Positions 24,782 through 39,700 of a stretch of DNA of 64,000 nt are shown in pieces. Below the pieces are notes generated by a model that was not told the DNA's origin, did not search any database, and worked only from the letters and a program-made list of their open reading frames with translations. The position numbers and the translations under genes were made by a program. This DNA comes from Desulfuromonadales bacterium. GTDB lineage: Bacteria > Desulfobacterota > Desulfuromonadia > Desulfuromonadales > Syntrophotaleaceae. Each line of letters begins with the position of its first letter. Positions within the stretch are counted from its first letter, which is position 1. The stretch is taken from contig JABXKU010000002.1 in the NCBI GenBank assembly GCA_013619105.1, positions 1 through 64,000 on the forward strand, given 5' to 3'.

Positions 24782-27700
24782 ATGCTTCGTCGCATAAAGA
24801 GAAAAATCAGCCAGGTCCGTGCCAAGGCGCAACAAAAGGCAGCTCGTTCCGGTCAGAAGAGCCCGATGCTGTTTGAGGCGCTCGAACCGCGGTTGCTGAT
24901 GTCAGCCGACCTACCTCTGCATCCCGAGGATCAGCAATCGATAGAATGGGTGCTTGATCCGCAGCCGGTGATTAGCTCCAGCGAGGTGGCGTTTGACCCG
25001 ATACAGGTTAAGGCCGCCGACGCCGGTCCAGCAAAGGTCGTCCTCTCCTCGGCTGGTTTGCAGGTCACTTCCGACCCGGGTGCAACCACGGTTAGCCGTG
25101 AAGTCATCATTGTCGATTCCGGCATTGCTGACTACCAGAGTTTTGTCGACCTGATTGCCGACACAGAGCAGACCGACTACCAGGTTGAAATTCTTGACGC
25201 CGACCGCGACGGTCTACAACAGATCAGTGAGATTCTCGTTGGCCGTCATGACCTTTCGGCGGTACATATCGTTTCGCATGGGGCTTCGGGTTCTTTGCTG
25301 CTGGGCGACAGCCAGGTGGGATTGGCCGAACTTGAAGAAAGTACGCCCCTGTTGCAGCAGTGGGGACAGGCTCTTAAGTCGGGGGGCGATATTTTGCTCT
25401 ATGGCTGTAATGTCGCTGCAGACCAAGCCGGTATCGATTTTGTGCAAAGGCTCTCCTCGCTGGCTGGGGTAGACGTAGCGGCATCCACAGACGCCACAGG
25501 CAGTAATGCACTGGGAGGCGACTGGTTACTGGAAGCAAATATCGGAGTCGTGGAGACCGCTGAAATTAGCAATTTTACCAACACTGAAGGGTATGACCAC
25601 CTTCTAGCCACAGATCCCATTATCACAGTTTCATCAAATGGTTTAGTAACCATCGGCACTAACCCAGCCAAAGACTGGTCGAAGTTAACCATCGAAGAGC
25701 TTAAAGGAAAGACCTCCTTCGACTTTTCCGCCTATTCGTTAGGGTTGACCTATACCCTGACGCCCAATGGTGGTGTGATGGTCAAGGATCCCAACGACGT
25801 GAATCGCACTCTCGACGCAAGCAGCGTGAGCACCATTAAGACTCTCAAGGCGGGGGACGGTGCCGATACCATCGTTCTGGAAAAAGGGGTGGGGCAATGG
25901 ACCCTGGTCGACACCGGAAAAGGTGACGATACTGTCCGAATTGAACAGGGTGCAACCAAGCTGCCGACTGAAATTAAAGGCGGAGAGGGCACGGATACCC
26001 TGGAATTCATTGTGAATACCGGATTCGGATCTAAATACTCAGTCCCCCAGACGATCGATCTGAATACGAGCACAAAATTTGCGAATTTTGAAACGCTCAA
26101 AGGCGGTATCAAGGGCGATACATTCATTGCCAAGGATGCTAAGGCGGCCTCTTTCGAGGGGCGCGCCGGAGACGATACCCTGATCGGTGCTGCATTGGCA
26201 GACACCCTGGCGGGAAATGATGGGGATGACCTTCTCGCCGGCGGCAAAGGGAGCGATACGTTGCTTGGCGGCAAGGGAGATGATCGGCTCACCGGAGGGG
26301 GGAAAGTCGATGCGTCTTCGACCGGTTTGGTCACCACGATTGACTACAGCAACGAAAACGACAGTGCTAATGACATTCTCAAGGGAGATGCCGGCAATGA
26401 CACCTATGTTTTTGCCGATGGTTGGGGTACGGATACGGTTGTTGAAGAGGTTGACAACGGGACCGACACCCTCGATTTCTCCAGGGTGGCATTAGGTCAG
26501 GTCTTCACCATCGGGGCAGATGGCATCAGTCTTTCGGGTATTAAAGGTGAGAGCAGCGCCGCTGTTCCGTATGTTGAGAAGATCATAGGTGCCCAAGGGG
26601 CCAATTCCTATGAAATCCAAAAAATTCCCGTTAACGTTTTTACCATCAATAATACCCGATCAACAGCGGCAGGGACACTTGATTTCTCTACCCTGGTACC
26701 GGCCGACGGACAGCGTCTTGTTATCATTATCTCCGCTCCTGACAATAACATTCAGGAAGAGAATGGCGGGGAAGGTATCAATCTCAACAAGGTTACCGCC
26801 TATCTCGTTAACAGCGCAGAAAACCAAATAGGCGGAAAGATCATTGCCCATAATATCTACAACATTACCGGTGCCTCTGGGGATAACACCTACAAGCTGG
26901 AACAGGGGGGAGTTCTTCCCGGAGCCCTTAATAATTCGCCCAAACCAAATAGCACAGAATACGGGCAGAACATCCTCGATTACTCTTCCTACGGTCAGCA
27001 GGTCCTGATCAACCTCGACACGGGTCTGCACAACCTGACGGAGCCCCGTTTTTCGATAGAACATCAGAAAACAGCAGACATTACCTGGCCTGCCACGGGT
27101 ACGACCACTTCTTCTCTGCTGTCGTTTAAGGAGAATGCGTCTTCTGGCCCCATTAGTATCATTCTGAACAAAACCGACACGGCGGCTCAATTGCAGCAAA
27201 AACTCAACGCTGCTGGCGGAGCCGACCCTGCAGCCCCAGACGGGCCGGATCGAAGCTTGACCCTTAAGACGGCGGTTGTCTCCGGTACTGTCGGGAAGTT
27301 GAAAATTGTTTTTAACTCAAGCTATCCATTCAAAAATTTCAGTATCACTTCCGCCGATCCCTCGAAGCCCACGATCTTGGAGAGTTTGGTAATTCAGGAA
27401 AAGCAGGCCCTCATCAAGTTGCCGGCCAATGTTACCGGCGGCACTTTCAACTTGAAGTTCTCCAGTGCGGGCACCACGGCAACGGTTTCGGATATCGCCT
27501 ACAATATAACGCCTAAAGATCTACAGGAAAAGTTGCGGGATCCACTCGCCCCTTACCCCCCAGTCCTTAAAACTGCGGTGGTCAGCGGGGAAGCCGGGGC
27601 CTGGACCATTACCTTCAAATCGACCACCGATACCCAGCAATTTGAAATTGGCACCAGCAGCCTCAAACGGTTAGGCCTGTCCATAACCGATAAGCCTTAC

Positions 27701-30700
27701 ATCGGAGAATTTTTTGTCCACGATGAATCGTCGTGGGCTCTTCATCATGATGCACAGGGCGGGGCCTTTACCCTGAAGATTACCACCACCCGTGTCGGCC
27801 CGAGTTCAACCTTGCCCAAGCCGGGTGTTGTCGTGACGGTACCGATCAGTTTTAATGCCGCGGGTGACAAGATAATCAGCAACGAAAAGGACGGCACCAC
27901 AGAGGCTAACTCCCTGGAGGATGCTCTCGAACATGCGGTTAAAAAGGCCTTCGCCGACCAAGAGTTAAGCTGGTTGAAGAACCTTGGCCAGGGCATTGAT
28001 GTCATCGATGATATCAAGGTCACCGGCAAGGGAACCGCCGGCTCCCCATGGATTGTTACCAGTTCCTTTATTCAGAATATTGAGATCGAACCCGCCACCG
28101 ATGCTGTGGCTCTTTATAAAGAGGGCCAAGTCGTTGTAACCTCAACAATTGCGGGTGACACCTATACTCAGAAGATCCAAGTCTACGCCACTGAAGGTAA
28201 GTTTATGCTGCACTACGGCAGCCAATCGGAGCAGGTTTTCACCTACTCTGATACCTTTGACGGTCAAGATATTGCGACATGGCTCAATGACGGCGATAAA
28301 TTCAAGGGGTGGACGGTTTCGGTTCAAAAGGTATCACAGCCTGCGGCTCCGACTTCGGCCATCGCCCCAACTTTCACCGTCGCGTTCACCAAAAACGCCA
28401 CCTCTACCACCGATGTCAGCACACCGCTGCTGCTCAGGGCCGAAAGTGTCGACCTAAAGATAAAGGGATCCGTTCCCGTATCCGACGACCTACGGTTCAG
28501 CGGTATCGGCTCCATTACCATGGGCACCACGGGTACTCCAGCGGTTTCGGACAACGGTCATTTCAGCAAGATCTTGCTCGGTGAAAAAGGCGCCCATGCC
28601 TGGATGAATGCCGGGGCGCCCATCCCCGTAATCGGCGGCAGTGGGGCCGATGCGATTACGCTTATCTCTTCCGCTATTTCGCAATCCACTGACATCCATG
28701 GAGGGGACGGCAACGATTATTTGACAGGTGATAGCGGAGCCGACACCTTCTACGGTGACAAGGGAAGCGATTACCTTGCCGGAGGTGCGGGGGATGACCG
28801 CCTCTACGGCGGCGCAGACAACGATCGCCTGCTGGGCGATGCCGGAAATGACCGTCTCGAAGGGGGCTGGGGACACGATCGCCTCGAAGGGGGTGTCGGT
28901 GATGACACCCTGATCGGCGGTCCAGGCAGCGACATTCTGATCGGCGGTGCTGGCAACGATCTCCTCGATGGCGGCGCAAACCCCGGTCAGTACATTTTTG
29001 CCGATGGTTTCGGCCACGATACCATCCCCTCAACCTCCCTTGTGGACTCCGCTAAAGAGTCGATTGCTGCGATCGGCCAAGCCATCAATTCTCTCTTCTC
29101 TCACAGCCTGAATACAGTCAACGAAAACGACATCAGCGAAAATGTTCTCGACTTTTCGGCGACTACAAAAAGCTCCACCCTCATCCTGAGCGACGGCCGT
29201 CTGGTCTCGGGGGTCCTTGCTCCAACGGCGACAGGCTTCTCTCTGGAGCAGAACCAGGCCGATCTCACCGGTTCGAAAACCTCGGATGGTTCGGTTCGCT
29301 TGCAGATGCTCGGTTTCGCCCCCGGACAGATGACTCAAATCAAAGAAGGGAGTGGGACACAGCCAACCACCATCGAGCTGACAGCCGATTTCCGGCCCCA
29401 GAAGAGCAGCTACCTGACCACATCCACCGGAACAACCTACGACCCGGTCAGTTTTCAGCTTATTTACGATCTTGGTGACGGGATCAGCAAGACCGGAAAC
29501 GTGTACCTGGACTCCACTCAGGTCGCGGGCCTCTTTGCTGGCAACTACACGAAGAACATCCCCCTGACCGTACAACAGGTTGTCGGTGGCGATTCCCTGA
29601 AAATATCGGCCAGCTACAGCGCTACTTTAGGTCTAAAGTGCACCCTGAGCATGGACTACAACGGGGTTCCGACAACCATCGACAGTAAGGTTTCCTATTC
29701 TGGCGCCTCGATGCGGGTGGTACCGGCGGAATTGGTTAGCGCGACGGCGGTGAACAAGGTTGAGAGCAGTTTATCGGTGGCCAAGGGGAAACTCAATGAC
29801 ATCGACAAGATCGTTCTCGGTACGGGGAGCAACACCTTGCTCTTCGGTAACGACTGGGGTCTGAACCACCTGCTGGGCCTGCATGAACCCGACTTCATGA
29901 CCGCCTACTTGAACCAGAACCGGTCCATGGAGATCGACACCAGTAATTCGGGTATTTTGGAGCTTGATTTCCGGGCGGTCAGCAAAGACCTGACGTTTAC
30001 CTTTGCCAACAATGAGGATGGCACCAATACCCTGACGGTGGAGCGACCTTTTGTAAACGAGCTGCTGCCAGTCAGTGTCATCCTTGATACGTTAATGGTG
30101 GGAATTGAAGGGGCCTTTGGTGCAATCGACAGTGGGGCGGTCGACACACTCAAGGAGGTGATTGCGGAAATCAACATCAACAACATCAAAGAGAGCATTG
30201 AAAAAATCGGAGAGGTGTTCGAAGGGCTCACCGTCGATGATGTTCTCCCCACAGTACTGAGCGTATTGAGCGATTCCATCGCCCAGCTGTTCGGATACCT
30301 GCTGCCGGATGAGTTTTCCTTTGGTACGCTCACCATCACCAATGTCAGTGCGAATACCACCATCTATACCGGCCGGGGCGACAATGTCATTGCCATGAGC
30401 GATAACGATACTGTTTTTGCCGGCACCCTAGAGCTGAGCACCGGGTACAAGAAGGTATCCGACTGGGATTGGTTTTCGGCCTTCAAAGAGAGTGCGGAAA
30501 ATATCACGGATCTGGAGAAGTTGATGAACTTGGATTTCTCTAGCCTTTCTGATCAGTTGAACCTCGATCTTTCAGAACCTTCCGAGATATTTAGCAGCCT
30601 TTTCGGGATTCGCCAGGTTACCAATACCCTTATTGTGGATGCCCCTCCCAAGGAAATTGTCGATGCCGCGACCTCGACCACAGCAAAATATGCGCCCTAT

Positions 30701-33700
30701 TTCAGCCAGGTGTTGACTGAAGAATTTGATGATGTGGAACAGAATACCGGTCTGTTTTTGAGCAAGGGAATTCAGGTTCAGGTTGGTGAGATAGAAACAG
30801 GAACCGCGGCCGCGAAATATTTTTCGGAAGAAAACTGGGCCAATTTCCATGACATGGTGCAAAAACTATATGCCGGAAATACCTACACTGTGGAAAATTG
30901 GTCGGGTAGTTTTCTGTCCGGTTTTCTTGGCGGGGATACCTACGAGTACAAACCGCCCTCGATAGGGGAATGGATCTTTGATAACCCCATCGCGGGGAAA
31001 TCCATCGATTTTGTCAATGACAAGGTGTTTAGCCCTGTCACCGATCAGCTGTCCAAATTAGCTGGCGAGACGCTTGCGTCCTTGACCTCTTCGGCAACGG
31101 ATTTGGCCAGTGATTTTTTAAAAGGAAAGTTAACCGACCTTATGCCCTGGCAACTGTGGGGGTATTCTGTGGTGAACGAATGGCCGGATCTGACCGTCGG
31201 TGGGCAACCGCTTCTGGCCAATGTGCCGATCTTGCCGGTAAGGCCAGATTCGCTGGATCTTTCGGAAATTAGCCAAGACCTTCATTTTACCGTCTTTGAA
31301 TTAACCACCGACAACATCCCATTTATCCGGGAACTTATCCGGGCCATTCCCGAGGTTTATGGTGGCAGCTTTACCGAACCGTTGTTGGAGGCTGGGACAA
31401 AAATTACCCTGGTTACGGATCAGATTGTCGGAAAGATCCTGAGCGATGGCGCTCAGTTCGTCGAAGAGTTCCTCTCTCAATTTGGTGTCTCCGATACCGA
31501 TTGGCAGCACACAGTCGAAGGTTGGTTCCCTTCTCTGGATAACGCCCTGGGAGGTTTTTCTGAGAAATTCCTCTCCAAACTCGGCCTTTCCACTGCCGAT
31601 TTTGCCGGCAACATCATTGTAGCCACCAATATCGAAAACATCATCGGCGGCCAGGGGGAGAACACCTTTACCTTCGTCAACGGCGCCGGTATCGACGGTA
31701 TCATTGACGTCGGTGACGAAGGCACCATCGTTCTCGACTATTCCCACTATCTTGATGACTACCTGTTAGAAGATGTCAGTGTGCTGGATTACGACCTATG
31801 GGCGACTGAGGTGACAAAGGGGATCGAGGTCGATCTGCAAACCTTGAGCTACAATGCCTGGGAAGAGCTTGCCAACCAGGGAGAATGGGGAACGCTTCTT
31901 TCCGGGATCGCGCAACCGTTCATCTCAAACCTGATCGACCTGCCTCTGGAGGTGGATTACGGCTCTGCCACTGGGGTGCAGGGTAAACGTTTCGGAACCA
32001 ATGTCTGGAGTTTTTTCACCGAAATTCTTGAAGGATATGGCGTTCAGAATGCAAGCAATCTGGATGTCTTCAATATGACCGGCATTGTTTCTGCCGGTGC
32101 GGTAACCAAGATTATCGGTACTCCCTTTAATGACACCATCAACGATGCTGGAAATATTACCTTTGTCTCCGGCGGCGGAAATGACACCGTCAACGGCAAG
32201 GAACTCGCCCTTGAAGCCTACGACGATGACCAGCTTACAGGAACGGTTCTCAGTTACGACAGTTATGGGGCAGCTGTCATTATTAATCTGGCCACTGGCC
32301 AGGCCTGGACCGGTAAAGAAACGCAAAGTATTGCCCTCAAAGATGCGTCGCAGGGTACCTTTCGCCTGAGCCTCGATAGCCAGCCAACCACGCAAATAGC
32401 TTGGAATGCTACCGCTTTTGAGGTAAAGGCGGCCCTCGAAGGTCTCGATAACATCTCCCGGGTTTTCGTTTCTGGGTCCGGATCCGAGCTTGATCCATGG
32501 GTGGTGACCTTTGATGATCAGCAGTGGCACGGGGTGCCGCAGTTGCAAGTGAACTCGGCAGGGCTTAATGCTCTGAGTAGCGTTGTTGTTAATAGGACGA
32601 TTTTGCCTGACAGTATCGTCGTCAACGCCCAGAGTGGCACATTCACCCTTAAGGTCGATGGCCAAACAACCAAGGCCATCGCCTACGATGCCACGGCTGA
32701 ACAATTAAAGTTAGCATTAGAAAGTCTATCCACTGTACAGGTCGATACCGTTGCGGTCATCGAGACGGGCAGTTCCGATCACCGCTGGGTGTTGGTGTGG
32801 GATACGCCTCCCGATACGGTTATTGTCGATGGCAGTTTGCTAGGGAGCAAAAATATCTATTTTGCTGACCCTAATGCTCTGGTCGTCAACAGTGATTCAG
32901 GTTCCTTTACCTTAACCTATGATGGCCTGACCACGGCAGCTTTAGCAAGCGATGCGAGTGCCACACAGATACAGACAGCCCTGGAATCTTTGACCAATAT
33001 AGGTGCTGACACAATCAGTGTGAGTGGAAGCGGGGTGGCTACCGATCCATGGGTTATTGATGGGGATTCTTCCTGGATAGCTTCCAACTTGTCGCCTAAT
33101 GGGATTAACCTGGGAGCAGCACCTGCCTCATCCGTTACTATCGCAGCTGCAGCCTATATTCCAGTGACAAGTAGCGTCGATATTACTTCTACCCCTTCCC
33201 ATATTATTCTCTCTAATGACGCTGATGGCGGAATGTTCACTCTTTCCTTCGGAGGGGAAACGACGGCACCATTGCGTTTCAATGCCGCCGATGGGGAGGT
33301 TGAGGAGGCGCTGGAGGCGCTTTCCACCGTCGGCGATGCTACCGTTTCGACTGCGACCGTTACGGGCTCAGCTAATGCCTGGAAAATTAGTATACCCAGT
33401 AATACGGTTCAAACCCTCTCCACAGGCGATCGAGGTTTCTCTTTGGTCGCGGCGGGGCAGGAAGTCTCTACTAGTATCGGGCTTTTCCGTTATCCCCAGG
33501 CCCCGGCCACAAGTGCGACCTTAGGCACCGTCCAGCACGCCGAAGGGGGGGAGGGGGCTGATTTGCTGATTGGTAGCGATCAAAATGCCAAGCAGCAGAT
33601 TGCCTTGGAAGACGGTGTCACTGGTGGGGTGTTTACCCTGACCTATGGCAACAAAACCACCAAGGATATTGCCTACAACGCCACTGCAGAAACAGTCAAA

Positions 33701-36700
33701 GCTGCCCTTGAAGAGATTGTTTCGGTAACGGTTAAGGTTGAGGTCGATGGTGGTCCCGGTTCCTTTGCTCTCCGCAGTTGGCAAACCCCCTGGGTGGTCA
33801 GTCTGACCGATTCACTGCTTGAAGTGCAGATGCTGACGACGGATGGATCAAAGCTGACAGCCGATGACGCAGCCTGGCAGATTAAACTGTCGGGCACCCC
33901 GGTCAAGGGTCAGGTCTGGACCCTGAAGGGGGACGGAGTCACGCTTGGCGAATACACGAGTCAGACGGATGACGACCTCGATGCCATCGTCGAGGGGCTG
34001 GTCGATGAGGTCAACAGCGGCTGGCTCGAGGACAGTGACGGATATACCGCAGTAGTTGTAGAGGACAGTTATCACACCTTGATCCTGACCAAAAAGGATG
34101 GTGCTACTAGCAACCAGTTAGTGACCCTTGAGCTCGATGCCGTTGCAGTAGACAGCTCTGTTAGTCTAGAAGAGTTGGCCGATGTTGCAGTGGGCAATGG
34201 ACCGAACGTCTTTATCCTTCCTAAGGACGGCGGAGCCGACCTGATCATCGGCGGGGAAGGGGACATCCTAGATCTTTCCGGGATCTACAAGGATAACGTG
34301 GTTACCGTCATCCAGAGTGAGGATGTCACCCTGTTGCGACTGAAAGACAGCAGCGGCAGCCTCTACACAGTGACCGCCTTTGGTGCCTTTGCCGAGATCA
34401 AGCTGCCGGAAGATGTCAAGAAATACGATGCCCTCATGGCCGATGTCTCCTTGGGACTTGGCTCTGGAGCGGCGGACATCTCTGCCATGGAACTCACCGC
34501 TATGGTCGCCTCTGCAAAGGCGCATTGGCAGAGTTTGGACCAGGTCAATACCTCCGACCTGGTGGATCTTGAGTTTGTGATCGCTGACCTTCCCGGCTTG
34601 GCCCTGGCCCGCTTGGACGGTACCACCATTACTATCGACCCCAATGCTGCAGGTTTTGGTTGGTTTGTCGACACCACTCCCATGGAAGACAGCGAGTACC
34701 TGCGTGGGGCCGATGGCGGGGCACTCACCGCTCTGCCTGGCAGCGGGGCCGAAGGACGATTCGACCTGCTTACGGTTCTTAAACATGAGATGGGGCATTT
34801 TATCGGCCTTGAACACTCTACCGGGTCTGATGCTCTTATGAGCGCAACCCTGGCGCAGGGTATACGCCGAGATTTTGTCGATCCATCAGTTCTTGTCTGG
34901 CACGATGATTCCATCGATGGAGCTCAGCAAGCCGTTACAGATACGGATGCCTCTACACTTCTCCAAGGCCTTGAATCATTTTCCGGTTGGGCCGCCGGTT
35001 TCAAGACCGAAATCGATCGGCTGTCAGCATCCGCACCGGTGCCCTTTGTGAAGCAAAGCCTCGCTGAACTATGGAACCTTTCTGGAGCGAACTATACCGC
35101 CATTGTTGACGATATAAGGGAGGCGCTTGAAACCCTCTTCGGCAGCAACAATATTACCGCCGCAGACCTCGTCGGTATGACCCACACCCTTGCTATCAAC
35201 GATGACTGGTCCGCCACCTGGATTCTCACTGAGGGGCCGACCAGCAATCCTCTGGATTTTAAGGCCAGCGTACAATTAAGTCGTTCCGACCAGCAGGTTT
35301 CCCCCGACTTTTCTGACGATGCCCTTGGAGGTTTCTTCGGCCTTGTTGTTCCAGATTCCGTGACAGCAACAGATTTCACCCTTCAAACCGCTCTGGCTCT
35401 GGACTTTGTCTTCGGTCTTGACGGCAGCGGTGAGTTCTATGTTTCAGACCCCTCTCTCACCGGTTCTCTCGGAATCGATCATGACCAATCCTTTGATCTG
35501 ACCCTGCAACTTGGCCCTGTGGCCGCCGAAGTCGCCGGCGGCACCCTGCGCCTGAACACGGCCGTTACCATGGGGGTCGACGGTCGTCTTGCCACAGCCG
35601 CGGATGGGACGATCAATGGCGAGATCCGCTCACTTAGCGTGGCGCCCGATAGTTCTTACGAGGTTCTTCTGCCCGTTGTTTTTCAGGCCCCGCTTCCAGC
35701 TTTAAACGGGGCCATGGCGACCATCGCTGGAAGCTCCTCAGACCTTTCGTCCAACCTGTCGATGTCCGGATTCTTCGGTTCTTTAGAGAACAACCTGCAT
35801 GCCGACAGCCTCTTCTCCTTGGTAAGCCTGCTGAAGAATTTCTCTTTTGACGGGATCCTTGGAGGCATATCCGACACCTTCGACAGTCTGATTGACGCGG
35901 ACAGCATCGCCTACCAGAAACTACCGATCATCAACAAGAGCCTGATGGAGGTTATCGGTGGCGATCAAGAGATTCAGGAAATCGTCGTCACAGGAGCGTC
36001 TGGCGGCACCTTTGCGCTCTCTTACGGTGACGGGACTACTACCGAAGAGACGGCCGCAATAGCCTTTAACGCAGGCGCCCAAGAGCTTGAACAGGCAATT
36101 GAAGCGCTGTCTACCATCTCTGAGGTGACGGTAGAGAAATTGGCGACTGGCCACTGGAAGGTGGTTTTTGACAGCAATCGGGATCGGCCTGAGATGACCG
36201 TGAACGATTCGGCCCTTTCCGGGATCAATGCCGGGGCAGCGATACAGACCTCACAGGACGGTGGTAATTTCATCGAAGTGATCCAGTCCGGGGTGGATTA
36301 CTTGCGAGATAACATTACCGACCTTGCCTCTCTGGAGCGGGAACTCAACTTTCTGATTCAATCCGCCTTCGGGACCGATTTGATCGATTTCGGCATCGGG
36401 ACCAAAGATGGGGTTAAAAACGCCGACATTAATCTCAAGGAACTCTCGGCAGAGCTGAATAGCGCCTCCACCGATGAAGAGATCGCCATGGCCCTGGCAG
36501 AAGAACTTTACGAGGATCTCTACGCAGAGCTGAAAGAAAAACGCGACATCGAGGTGGCCCGGTCGGTTCTTGAAGCTTACAACCTGTCTGCCGATGCGAC
36601 CAAAGATGAGATCGTCACAGGCCTGGCCGAATCTGGGGTGTTGCAGACCCTTAAGGACGCTGTACAGGCCATCAAGGATGCGGATGCCGAGGCGCAGGCG

Positions 36701-39700
36701 AATGGCCTGTTAGAAACCAATGGCAGTTACATGTCCAACTTCCTCAGGCTGCAAGAGGCAGGCTTCACCAGTGGTTCCAGCAATTTAAAAATTGAGGCAG
36801 CCCTTGACAATACGGATGATATTGATTTTATAAAGGGACTGTGGAATCAGCTGGAAGCGGGGACGCTCACAGGGATGGCAGAAGATATTGCCAAAAGCTT
36901 TTTTGCTGTCCGCAATCTTGACTATAGCGCCATCTCGAGCGAAGCGGACATCGCAACGGAGATGACCCGGATGATGACGGAGCAGGTCGAAGCGATAAAG
37001 CAGAGTCGTGACCTGATCAGCCTTGGCGGTGCTGACTTGCAAGAGGCTGCCGCCCTGCTGCAAAGTCATAATCTGCTCGACAGTTCTAGCGATTACGCTC
37101 TGGCTCTGGCCCTGATCCAAGGGGACAGGCTCGATGCAGTTCTTGCCAGCGCTGCCTTGCTGAGTTCATCCGCCATCGACCCGGATCAGGCTCTATCCGA
37201 GTTGGAAGACGCGGGTCTCGACGGCTCCTCCACCGATAGCGACATTGCCCTGTCGGTCGTTGCGACGGAGGCCTCTTTTGCAGCGAGAAAGGCGGATCGG
37301 GATACCCTTTTCAACTATGAAACCAACCGGTTGATCCATTTCACCTTCGAGGATATGGCTTTTACCGTTGAATTCTCCTTCGAGCGGCATCTGAGCGCTG
37401 ATATCCCCTTCGAGTTTGATCTGCAAGACTTGACGAACGCCCCGGAGGTCCCCGAGGCTATCAAGGCATTGATCGGCGACGGCGGACTCTTTGAGGTCGA
37501 CGTGGACGCTGCTGGTTCCATCGCCCTGGATGCATTTATCGATCTAGAACTTGGCGTAGGGCTGGATTTCAGCGGCCTGTTCATCCCGCAACCCTTTGTT
37601 ACCGACAACACCGGGATTACTTTGGGGCTTGAAGCTGGCACCGGTGATCCGCTCAACTTCGAGGCGAGCATCGGTGTGCCGATTATCGGCGAAGTCTCAA
37701 TGGCCGTTAAGGACGGTACCGCCAACCTCAGTTTGCTCGGCCACTTGGGTCTGGTAGAAGAGGTCGACGGAGACCATCGCTATACCATCAGTGAACTGGT
37801 CTCCTCGGGCACCTCGTTGCTCGATTTGAAGCTGGGGGCGTCAGCCAATCTCGACCTGCCGCTGTATTTCCCCACTCCCAACCTGCCCATGGGCGGCAGT
37901 ACTGCCGACAACAACGGCGATGGTTTTGCCGACAATGTGTTGCACTTGGCAACCGGCTTCGATGCTTTCGGCGGCTTCAGCGGTTTGGAGGTCGTGGTTC
38001 CCAACCTGCTGGCTGGCTTCAACCTGTTCCGTATCCTCAACGACCCAGTGGCTATTGTTCACGGTCTTGAAGGTCTTTTTGACGGGCTAAAAGATGGTTT
38101 CGAAGCCGCCTTCGCGCCTGATTTTGATGGCGACGGCATCTCCGATTTCAACCTGCCGCTGATCGGCGACAAATTGCAAGAGACCGCCGGATTTGTCGAT
38201 GATCTCAAGCATGCTGTGGTCGGCACGGCCGATATGGATGCCGCCGGTGAGTTAAGCGGTACCTACACCGGCGGCATCGGTGGAGCTTTACTCGGCAACG
38301 AAGACAACCTCGACAAGACCACCATCGAAATCATTCAGGACGCACTCTTTAAGACCCTGGGCAAAAACGATGTTGGTGGTCTAGACCTGCTCAAGCGCGT
38401 TGTTTATAGCGCCGACGGCACTGCGGTTTACGAAAGTATCACCTCTGCAGATCAGGTTCAGCTGACCCTCGATGATGAACATATCCAGTTTAACTTGGTG
38501 CTGGCGGGTACCATTTTCAATCTTCCAATCCCCATCGATTTTGACTCGTCTGTGCCAGGATTGGGCCTCGATATCAACAGTAATATCGAGTTGAATCTCG
38601 ATTACGTTTTCGGTTTCGGCTTCGGTTTCGCCGTCGATCCGGACAATCCCGCTAAAGGGGCCGGTATCTATCTCGACACCTCTGGCGTGACCCCTAAGGG
38701 GGCCGAGTTTGAGCTGGAGCTCTCGGCCTCGGTTCCTGGGCTTGACGCCACAGCGGTGCTCGGGTTCTTGCAGGCGCAGGTTCAGGATACCGTTGACGCC
38801 GATGGAGCCAGCGGCATTTACGGCAGCTTTTCTGTAGATATCCGCGACCCAAATGGCAACGATGATCGCCTGATGCTCTTAGGCTTAGGCACCTGTAAGT
38901 CTGAGCTTCCAGAATTTTTGGAGGATAAGAACGGCAGCGGTGGACTCAGGGCCAATCTGGTCGCCACCCTGGCGGCAGGAGTCAATATTGATTTGGACCT
39001 GAGCCTCGGTATTGAAGACCCCTTTGATGTTTTTGGCATGGAGATGAGCTTTCCAGAGCTCACCACCACCCTGCATTACGATCAGGTCTTTCTTGAGATT
39101 GACACCTCCACCGCACCCAGTACCTTTGGCGGCACGCCGCTGGTGGTCTTCGAGGATGTAACTCTCGATCTGGGCGGCTTTATCAGCGACTTCGCTTCTC
39201 CAATCATCGGCACGCTGAAGCAGTTTATTGATCCCATCGCACCGATCGCCGAACTGCTCACCACCCCTATTGAGCTGATTGACGAGTTAAACAATATCCC
39301 CGGGCTGAGTGTGACGGGCACCGCAGAAAACACCCTGCTCGGCATGGCCGGTACGATCCTCGGTAATACCAAGTATGCTGGGGTGGTTAAGGCGGTGAAG
39401 GCAATCGCCGATGCCATAAAGTTAGCCGATGCCGTTGCGGATTTCATCGAAGTTGAAAACCCCGGCGATCCGATCCTGATTCGCTTTGGTGATTTCACCA
39501 TTGGCGGCAACCTGCGGGAAGAGGATGACCCCGCATCGGAAGCTCCAGTGACGGCACCGGAAGCCAAAACGACTGCCGATCTGAAGGATGAAGACTCGGA
39601 TGCGGACAGCTCGAAAAAGGCGAACAAGTTTCTCGATAGCATCGGCACCACTCCCGGAAGCATCCAATTTCCGATATTGACCAATCCCTCTACGATCTTT

